A DNA stretch of 64,000 nucleotides from Synaphobranchus kaupii. Taxonomy: Eukaryota; Chordata; Actinopteri; Anguilliformes; Synaphobranchidae. The notes beneath the pieces are model-generated. The model saw only the letters and a program-made list of their open reading frames with translations, ran no database searches and was not told where the DNA came from. The stretch's first letter is position 1. Each line of letters starts with the position of its first letter. Location: positions 58,613,027 through 58,677,026 of the forward strand of contig CM056378.1 in assembly GCA_029718625.1 (NCBI GenBank), in the 5' to 3' direction. A program made the translations under genes and the position numbers. Shown here in pieces: positions 55,681-64,000 of the stretch.

Positions 55681-57059
55681 GCCTATAACATTTGAATTTA
55701 CAAACAGATACCAAGAAACATCATTTACAATAGAGCAGGGATTAGAAACAGTTCAGAGAACGGTAATGAAAACAAACAAATCTTTCATGGAACAAAAACA
55801 AAAACAAAACACTTTCAAGTGTTCCGGAAAGAAAACGCTATTCTGATAGCATTTAAACCGGTTAATAACATTATATTTCGTTCCAGTTATTTTTTTCCTT
55901 CTTGCAAACCCCAGGCAGCAGTCCAATACGTTAAATGTCACGCCCTCGGGCACTGTAACGGAAAACTACCGTAAAACTTCCGATAATTGCCGGGACATTT
56001 ATTTGCTTCAACAACCAAAAGCTTCAGGCACGTGGACTCCCGATTATTGGAGACTGTCGTTTATTTAAAGCTGCATTGTGCAAAGTCTGATAACAGTAAC
56101 TGAAGGTGCATCCAGCACCATGTTGCAAGCTCATATTTTTCAAATGGTGTGGCACATATGTGTAGGCTGTACGAATGTGGACAGGCCTGCATCCCCAAAG
56201 TTCAGTTAATGCAGCAGTATAGGCGACTACCCAGTGAACATTTCTGCATTGAAAAGTCAGTGAAAGGACGGTAAAATAAAGTCTCATGCACAGGTTAAAA
56301 AACTGGCTTAATTTGGTTGAAAAGTGAAGCTAGGATGTAGCCAGGCTATATCTGGGGAGGTAAAACCTGAGCTAAATTAGCTGTTTTATTAGCTATGTTT
56401 ATGTCAAAATGTCTCTCAACCTGGGATTTCCATCCAGTGTTGCCAGATGGGAAATATAAAATGACTGTATGGTGGGTCTTAAAATTATGTTTTTTTAAAG
56501 AAAGAAAGAGACCACTCCAATCAGGAGAAATGTTTCATTATAGGATAAAGGCGATCACTCATAAAAACTATGTGTAGCACAGGCCAATTTTCAATTTACC
56601 TGAAGTAAAGCACCAGAGTCATGTTTATCAAAAATAGATCATTCTTTATTACAAAGTTTCGATTACAAAAAGTGCAATGAGCACTAGGGGTAAAAGATGT
56701 AAAGCTAAATGCTCTAACGGGTAACTGGATTCAACATTTTGCTCAAGTTAATTCTATCAGTTTAGTTTAAAGGCTACCACACAAGGTTCACTCTAGCGCT
56801 GCAACTGTTGTGGTCAGACGCTGCAATGTTTAATACAGGTAAAGATCACACATGAAGTGAATGCAAAAAAAACGTAACAGAATCCAAGGCCCTCTGCAGA
56901 CAAAAAAAGAGAAAATGTTTGCAAAGCATGTACTGTATTATGTTTACAAATCATTCACACAATGCACAGCATATTATCTTACATGTAGGCTAATGTACTA
57001 GCCTAAATGTTTTCCCATAGCAGTAGGTTACCCATTGAGTAATTGGTTCATTACGATAG
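55681..57059. other. Unassigned sequence
   Basis: No recognised genes or element ends. Confidence 0.45.
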
Positions 57060-57397
57060 CCTATTTGTTGGCGGGAGTTTTTCGTCCTCAATATGAAAAA
57101 AGTAATGCTTGTAATATGCAGTTCTTCTCGCTGGCTACATATGTACGTTAGTTTTTCCACTTGATCACTGTCTTGTCCAGTAGGCTATGTTAGATATGGT
57201 TATTTTTGCATTTTGAGTGCATTTCACACACTGTAGTGTAAGCATGCATTGCTCAGTCATGATTTATGTTTGATGTACTGACTTTCCTTGAAGCTAGAAC
57301 ATTTGCAGGATTTTCCTGAAGGTGGAATATTATTTTATTGTAATGTTAGTGTACATAATTTAGGCTTTAGGCTTCATATCTTCCTGGGCTACACTTA

Positions 57398-59775
57398 AAG
57401 GAGTTATATGTAACAAATCTACTGTACTAAATCATAAAATGACCATGATATGTCATCAGAGATTAACCCCTTGGCGCAGATGGCAAATTTCACCTATTTA
57501 GGCGGTGCTGTTTAAGGCTTTATAATTCCAGGTGTGAACATCACATAAATGGCTTAAATGAAACAAGACAGGTGTACCATTAACAATACAAACTTAGATT
57601 TGTTTATTTTCATAATAAAGTGCCACAAATGCAAAGAAACTTTGGAAAAAAAATAAATAATAATGTTTTTCTTTTTCTGAGAGCTACATAAGTGAAATCG
57701 GTAATATACACTGCCCGGCCAAAAAGAAAGAAAACACTGTAATATTTTGTTGGACCGCCTTTAGCTTTGATTATGGCGCATTCATCGTGGCATTGTTTCG
57801 ACAACCTTATGCAACGTCACAACATTTATTTCCGTCCAGACTTGCATTAATTTTTGGCTGAGATCTTGTATTGACGACGGGAGAGTCGAACCACTCCGTG
57901 AAGTCTTCTCCAGCAGATCCCAAAAACTTTCAATGGGGTTAAGGTCAGGACTCTGGGGGCCAATTCATGTGTGAAAATGATTCCTCATGCTCCCTGAACC
58001 ACTCTTTCACAATTTGAGCCCGATGAATCTTGGAAACATTGTCGTCCTGGAATATGTCCATTGATGGGATAACCTGGTCATTCAGTACATTCAGGTACTC
58101 AGCTGACTTCATTTTATTGCTGCATAACGTTGCTGAGCCTAGACCTGACCAATTGAAGCAACCCCAGATCATAACACTGCCTCCAGAGGCTTGTACAGTG
58201 GGCATTATGCATGACTGGTGCAACTGCGACTTTTTTTTGGCCAGGCAGTGTATATACATTTCCTGGATCATAAACTCCATGTCCACAAGTTTTGCTAAAT
58301 CTGAGGATGATATGCAGAAGGTCTATGATGCAAAATATAGCAGTGTACCCTGTTGCCCATTAGTGTCTCCAAATCTATCCAAATGGCTAAAATGTGCACT
58401 GCTCTAAATAAAAACAAATTATGATATATTTAACTACAAATCAACAGTTTTGGCTCATAAAACTCACTTTTGCATAATATTCAAGTGGGAATTACTATAT
58501 TTTCATCAGTACAGGGGGGTAGATATCTATGGGTCCAAAACCCCTATGCAAAACATGTCATAAAATGAATAAAATTAGTTTTGTTCATTATAGAGCATAT
58601 ACATTTGCTCCTTCTGATGGCTTAAGATAAAAAAACATTGTTACATACACCTAAATATGTTGCCTAATCATTCACTATTGGACCTCAATAAAACATCACT
58701 TGTCCCTGTACTTGACAGTATGTATACTTTTGTCCTGGGATTGCATTTTTCTGTAGTTTTTTTAATTTTTAATTTTCCTATTTATAATGACTCCAAGGAA
58801 ATTTTTTACTTTAATCTACCACATATCAGCGCACAGTAAATTGGAATGAGCATTTGGCATGCCCTAAGAGACAAGTATATACACCATAACCTATATTATG
58901 TACGATAACATGAACATAAAATAGTATTCCACCATCTGCAAAATGCTGCCAAATGTTCTATCGTCAATGAACATCAGTAGCCTACATCAAAAATACATTT
59001 AACAATTGCACTACAGTACGTGAAATGCACTCAAAATGCGAAAATAACAATAGGGCTATCAAACATATTGGAAAGACAGTGCTCGAGTGGAAACACGAAC
59101 GTACATATGTAGCCAGGGAGACCAACGGCATTTTAGACGCAAAAATACTTACATATCGGAAAAGGGAAACTCCCCTCCCTAATGCGTATTCTATAGAGCT
59201 TGCGTAATACTAGACAGTTAAAACGAAAACTGCTGTTACGCTGGGCTGTAGTAAATTGCTCAAAGCACGCAAAAAGACATGGCATATACTGTTGCTAAGG
59301 TTATAATGTACTCTATTGGATAAAAAAGCCGACAATTAAACCAGAATGAACTGTAATGAATGAAACAGGCTTACAGGGCATGGGGGTATTACGCGTTGAC
59401 GTTTCAGATAGTATTGTAGCAGACAATAAATGACTACTGAATTTTGAAATGAACATCTCGATGTGTAAAACCAATGGTAGGATTGTATATTTATTTCATA
59501 TTTAGTAGCATATATTGCTAGTATAAAAAATCCACATGAGCTGGTTTATAATTTGAAAACAATAAATAATAAACAAATTGCAAACGTATACATTAGCTGA
59601 TCAACTTACAGTGTAGGACTCGTCGTCGTTTGTCATTGTCAAAATAGAATTAGCTCGTCTCAAAATATAATGTTGCGCTTGGCTCATCTTGCGCTCATGT
59701 TCGTTCGTGTTCGAATTTGGATTGCAGTACCCATTTTAAACACTCGGTGTCAATGTTACATATAGCTCCTTTAAG
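57398..59775 (-). mobile_element. DNA element with TTAAAGGAGYTATATGTAACA ends
   Basis: About 20-bp terminal inverted repeats with one difference. On the minus strand, just inside the right end, a short open exon runs ATG 59634-59636 to a consensus donor (59610): MTNDDESYT/GTAAGT. This would be an element-encoded first exon, but no transposase exons are seen. It contains a Tc1 derivative (57709-58250) and the inner inverted copy described above. Superfamily not assigned. Confidence 0.5.
57709..58250 (-). mobile_element. Deleted Tc1-type element, second copy
   Basis: TA at 57707-57708 and 58251-58252; ends CACTGCCCGGCCAAAAA and TTTTTTTTGGCCAGGCAGTG. It is 99 bp longer than the sibling at 23196-23638, retaining a block (about 57830-57945) that the sibling lost. 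Minus-strand transposase remnants include [17 protein letters not shown] and [16 protein letters not shown]. Confidence 0.9.
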
Positions 59776-60362
59776 GCATGGAAAATACTAATTCCAATTT
59801 ACTGTGCGCTGATATGTGCTAGATGAATGAAAACTTTTCCTTGCAGTCATTATGAATGGAAACATTTAAAAAAAATAATAATAACTACAAAGAAATATTT
59901 ATAAATATTTTACATACTGTAGAGTACAGGAAAAAGTGATGTTTTATTGAGGTACAATAGTGAATGATTAGGCTACCTATTTCGGTGTGTAACAGTCTGA
60001 TATCAATGTTTTCATCTTAAACCATTAGAAAGGGAAAATGTTTATGCTTATGACATGTATTGGATAGGGTTTTGGACCCATAGATATCTACCCATCCATA
60101 CTGATGAAAAGGTAGTAATTCCCACTTGAAAATCAGGTAAAAGAATGTTTTATGATCCAAACCTGTTGAATTGTAGTGAAATATATCATTATTTTATGAT
60201 TTAGAGCAGTGCACAATTTAGCCATTTGGATAGATTTGGAGACACTAATGGACAACAGGGTACACTGCCTATATTTTTCATCATACATCTGTAATAATTC
60301 TGCATATCATCCTCAGATTTTGCACATTGTGGACATGGATTTTATGATCCAGGAAATGTATA

Positions 60363-61206
60363 GCCTCCATGAATTGGCTTCTTGCGCCAATGAGCAGCTC
60401 CCATAGGAATCCATGGAACTGGCAAGCCATCTCCAGTTCGTATACATCTCGATGATACTGCTACCATGTGAACAAAATATTTTAGATTTGACAAGATATA
60501 CAACTGGCGCTTTGCCCTATTGTTTTTATTTTTTGCACAAGGGGAAGTGATCAGGCATGCATAGTAGTGTTTTCAGTTAGCTTAGCAACTGAAGTTACAT
60601 AACGTAGCCTATGCTAAGAGCGCGCGCATCAGACCGGCGCTAAAAACTCAATTGACCTCCAGTCATTCAATGAGCGCCTGTAGTCTGTCTAATAAATTCC
60701 AGCTGTGGACGTTCCAGCTCCGAAGTTGGAACTCTTGCTCCGCCGACATTTTTTGGTGTGAACGCAGCATAATTGCTTAGCCGTCTGATGGTAAATAGGG
60801 GTATGCAGCTTTAACGAGGGTTCATGGGTAGTGTAGCTTAAGATATCCTGATTGGTCCGTGTGAGTGAGGGCAGACTCTGGACATGATGGAAGGAAAACA
60901 AACAGTCAAAAACAAAGTTAGTTAGCGTGTGAGTGCATTATGCGGCTGGTTTTAAGGTCTCTCCCTCTAAACTGTAAGCTGGAGTGTTCATTGTTGTAAA
61001 TAAAGAGCCACATGAACAAAACCTGCGTCCTCGCCATTTGCATGGGACCGTAACGTTGATAAGTTGGGCATTACCCCAGAGCTGTCAGCTAGCAGCTCAG
61101 TCCTGAAACCGAAAAATAGCAGCCATTAGAAATTTTGGTTACCCCATGTCTCCAACTACGGCTCGGAGTTTAGACGAGAAAAGGTGACACGTATTTGGGT
61201 GCAAGG
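60363..61206. other. Unassigned sequence
   Basis: AATAAAGAGCC at about 60998 and a GC-richer region are present, but no element boundary or gene could be supported. Confidence 0.4.
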
Positions 61207-61432
61207 TAGGCTGCCATAATGGGTAGGAAACTGGCCTTGTAACTGAAAGGTTGCAGGTTCGATTCTCAGGTAGGACACTGCCGTTGTACCCTTGAGCAAG
61301 GTACCCAACCTGAATCGCCTCAGTATATATCCAGCTGTATAAATGAATAGTCCAAAAAAATGAAATGCTAGAAAGTTGTGTAAGTCACTCTGGATAAGAG
61401 CGTCTGATAAATGCCTGTAATGTAACGTAATG
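61207..61432 (+). mobile_element. tRNA-derived SINE (V-SINE/DeuSINE-like)
   Basis: The head has a B box (GGTTCGATTCTCAGG at about 61257) preceded by a degenerate A-box region. A central CTTGAGCAAGGTACCCAACC fits the conserved vertebrate SINE core. The tail is GTAAGTCACTCTGGATAAGA followed by GCGTCTGATAAATG and TGTAA repeats. The tail matches the insertion in piggyBac copy 2, implying a shared LINE partner. The tRNA-like head is not a functional tRNA gene. Confidence 0.85.
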
Positions 61433-62832
61433 AGCTAGCCACCATGAGCGATAATAGGCCAACTTAAGAATTCCAGTTTAGCTTCTGGGTTCTATTTTGA
61501 GTATCTCTCGGTAATAACGAGTATCTCTCGGTAATAATGGGCAACATAACGTTTCCCAACGAGATACAAATACCTAATATTTAACACGACAAAACAGCAG
61601 CACTATAAACTAGCAAAATATCCCGAATTAGTCACAATTACGTATTATCTTTTACAAACCTCCTGACAGTAAATCAGCTAATGAGTAACGTTCGCCTAGC
61701 TAATCGACCGACAACCACAATGTAACTTTACCAAAGTCCCGTTTTACTGCAGGGCGTCAGCAAAGCACAGTAGCCCATGTAAACACATCCAATTAATGTT
61801 TTAAAGTAGATGGCGTAGCTCCCGAGGGCTCATGTAAAACGTTAGCATGCTGACAGGCGTATTTGGCTACCAACAAAATGATAGCAGCAATCGGTTGGCA
61901 AATTTTGAATAAAAAACACATTGAAGCAACCCAGCTAAGGGGATGATAAAGACTGGGTTACACGGATGGTCCGCACGTCTTAAATGGTCATATTGAATTT
62001 GGCGTCAACTTAACTTTACATGACATAGGAATCCACTTCAAGTAAACTCCAAGAAAACCTCCACCTTGACTAAAGCATAGGACGCCAGTCACGCAGCAGA
62101 GCTTGCAACCGCACACGAGCTAGAATATCCACGCAAAAAACAACTGTGCAAAACATTTTAAGCAGGGCAAGTCTAGGTTAGTCTAGGCATGGCTAGCAGC
62201 AGGGCATGGCAAAGTGACAGCAAATTTCTTTTAACACAAGCCGTAAGCAACAAAGAGCAGCGCATCAGCATTCAAGCAGTACAGAGAGAACTAATCCTTG
62301 GCTTAAAAAAGGCGCTCCATTAGAGATGTGTGCATGTGATTGGTTGAGTATGTGACACGTGATTGCTAGCTGACCATGGTCGGCTACAGCGAGAGGGTCT
62401 CCGACAGAACTTGCTCTGCGAACTCGTTCGCAATGCTCATTCATGCAAGTACAGGTCCTTCCAGGGAATACTCACACCACGGCCCAGTCCCAATACTCAC
62501 ACCTGAGCACTTCAAATGTGGGTGCCCGCAAGAACCTCCAGGGGCTTAGTCTGTCCCATTTCTTATTTTGCAAGTGCGCAAGTGCCCTTCATGCGGCCTT
62601 CTCCTGAGTCCGCATCAAACCAAACTTCACTGAAGCGTATTGCCCATAGTTCTTTGCATTCTCATGACTTTCACACTCTGACCAATCAGAGCTGTATTCT
62701 GTGTGCAAGTAGCAACTACACAATCAAGCGTAGGTAGGAATATTATGCACAACAATGCGAAGAAAATCATCAAAATCATTCAAGTATAAAGTGTAAACCA
62801 GTTAAATCATGCATTTTCACAAACTTTTACGC
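61433..62832. other. Unassigned, with a short tandem duplication
   Basis: GAGTATCTCTCGGTAATAA occurs twice in tandem at about 61499-61538. Otherwise no gene or element boundary recognised; GCTAGC words are common. Confidence 0.45.
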
Positions 62833-63216
62833 TTTAAAGCTGCAGTGGGCGAGTTTGAAAATATGCAAGGCAAAAAGACTTTTGCTCTCCTCCCTCCTAT
62901 CTCTCTCCTAAGCCCCTTCCACATAATGATGCTCCAGTTCACACGCAGAGACAGGCAGGGGTTTATTCTATGGGGAGGATCTTTTGCTTGTAGATAGTTG
63001 CCCTCATTGGTAGCTACATAGCTAGCCCTGATTGGTTTGCTTTTGGAAGACCAGCTTGAGATTTTTTGACAGCCTAGTACAGAGCCCAGGAGACTAAAAA
63101 AAAAACAGATTTTTTTCTCAGAACACTTGATTTATTGATAGCTGCTGGAATGTAATGAGCAAATTTAGTAATTTTGCCAAAATGATATCGAGATAATTGC
63201 CTACTGCACCTTTAAA
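62833..63216. mobile_element. 384-bp MITE with TTTAAAGSTGCAGTRGGC ends
   Basis: Left end TTTAAAGCTGCAGTGGGC and right end GCCTACTGCACCTTTAAA form an 18-bp inverted repeat with two mismatches. No coding capacity; the target duplication is not resolvable in the A/T-rich flanks. Confidence 0.75.
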
Positions 63217-63775
63217 AAATATTAAATAACTATATATTTATGTATGATGATAAATAAGTCTTGTGATTTTTCCTGTAACTTCGCATTTTATTGTAGCCAA
63301 GCATTGGTGCTGTAAGGGCTGCAGCCTGATGAAATGGCCTACGTAGGCTACAGCAGAAAGGCTTCTCAGGCTGGCTGGTAACATTAGCTAATTATAACAA
63401 AAAACAAATGTGGGACCTACAATAGGCTACATTTAACATACATTTACTAAACTTTACTCGGCACTGGGTTTTCCCAAACTGCTCTACTGTTCTAGCTAGC
63501 TATTATGCAGAAGATTAAATGGCTATAATGTTACAAAGCTGTCCTCTAGCATTTGTTTTATTACTTTTAATCGCACCATGCCACATATTGAATTTCAGCT
63601 CGAAAGACGTACAGATCTTAGGTAAAAAGAGGAGTTTACCGATTTGTACCTCTGTCAAGTTCAATATATGGCGTGTTGTGATTCATTCATAAAACCTACT
63701 GAGCAGGCGACATCCAGCGACACGCGACATTGCACAGACGAGCAGATTAAATAAGATGAAACGGGTTCTTCATTC
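63217..63775. other. Unassigned sequence
   Basis: No recognisable feature. Confidence 0.4.
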
Positions 63776-63847
63776 TTGGCTCTCCTGTTAACGTCTAGTG
63801 GAAATCCACATTTGGCTCTCCTGTTAACGTCCAGCGGACAACCACAT
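63776..63847. repeat. 36-bp tandem duplication
   Basis: TTGGCTCTCCTGTTAACGTC + TAGTGGAAATCCACAT is followed immediately by a second copy with about five substitutions. Confidence 0.85.
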
Positions 63848-64000
63848 TAGACGGTGGATGTTTAAAAAAACAAAAAAAACTTTTATTGCCGGTTTATGTA
63901 TAGAACTGACATTTATTTTTCCGAATGATAGCCTCTTTCTTTACACAGAAATATTTTTTGGCTTTTTTTTTTTTTTTTAAATAAAGTGATCTTTCTATCT

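Larger units (their letters stand above)
57060..60362. repeat. Nested inverted-repeat composite
   Basis: Two pairs of inverted homology. 57060-57365 is the complement of about 58885-59115 (for example GGCTACATATGTACGTTAG against CGTACATATGTAGCC). 58254-58860 is the complement of about 59790-60362 (TTTCCTGGATCATAAACTCC against its diverged complement near 60345). Within it, 57398 and 59775 look like the two ends of one DNA element (TTAAAGGAGTTATATGTAAC and its near-complement). The simplest reading is a minus-strand copy of one repeat, opened by an element that carries a plus-strand copy of the same repeat. Confidence 0.65.

Noticed and set aside
61207..61300. tRNA gene
   Set aside because: The B box is present, but it is the head of a SINE with conserved core and tail.

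Overview
The window looks like a transposon-dense intergenic stretch of a ray-finned (teleost) fish genome. The basis is the mix of element types (Tc1 relatives, piggyBac-type elements with TTAA duplications, DIRS, Ty3/gypsy including a Gmr1-type element, L2-type LINEs, and SINE-like repeats with fish-type tails), together with long CA/GT microsatellites and about 40% GC. No bacterial-style operon, CRISPR array, rRNA or genuine tRNA gene is present. I identified no host protein-coding gene with confidence. Two sets of candidate exons, at 48.9-50.3 kb (minus strand) and 20.0-21.4 kb (plus strand), are the best leads for unexplained coding content.

Layout. 1-0.4 kb: an LTR-like 3' end. 1.07-5.9 kb: a short palindromic MITE split by a complete but defective Ty3/gypsy element with 173-bp LTRs and a GGTAA target duplication. 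6.0-6.5 kb: a minisatellite; 7.7 kb: (CA)48. 10.15-14.9 kb: a degraded endogenous-retrovirus-like gag-pro-pol fragment, split by a 3-kb piggyBac-type element. Its gag/pro junction carries a textbook -1 frameshift signal. 16.5-18.4 kb: a GGGCCC-ended DNA element whose empty site is also in the window. 18.7-19.8 and 24.2-25.3 kb: a 1.1-kb direct repeat. 20.0-21.4 kb: an unidentified exon-like unit ending in an inverted piggyBac copy. 23.2 and 57.7 kb: two deletion derivatives of one Tc1 family. 25.3-26.2 kb: half of another Tc1 element.

26.8-31.6 kb: a broken L2-type LINE containing a 0.66-kb insertion and a full-length Tc1 element. That Tc1 has an intact transposase frame, but its first catalytic Asp is replaced by Ala. 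31.9-36.4 kb: a second LINE on the minus strand, with a 1.66-kb insertion in its endonuclease. 36.5-39.7 kb: a second, near-identical piggyBac-type copy, itself hit by a short retroposed tail sequence. 39.7-47.2 kb: a transposon nest holding a Tc1-derived long palindrome, a 3'-truncated DIRS element, and a 5'-truncated Gmr1-type gypsy element with integrase ahead of reverse transcriptase. 50.5-52.9 kb: a non-autonomous hAT (8-bp duplication) and a Harbinger-like element (TTA duplication). 57.1-60.4 kb: a complex inverted-repeat composite. The remainder is mostly unassigned AT-rich DNA with small MITEs and one SINE.

The recognisable genes are selfish-element genes: Gag, protease, reverse transcriptase, RNase H, integrase, apurinic-type endonuclease and transposase. 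Nearly all carry lesions, so the value of the window is mainly historical. Target duplications and one empty site give the nesting order, and several elements appear to have moved with proteins supplied in trans. All calls come from reading the sequence; no database search was run.
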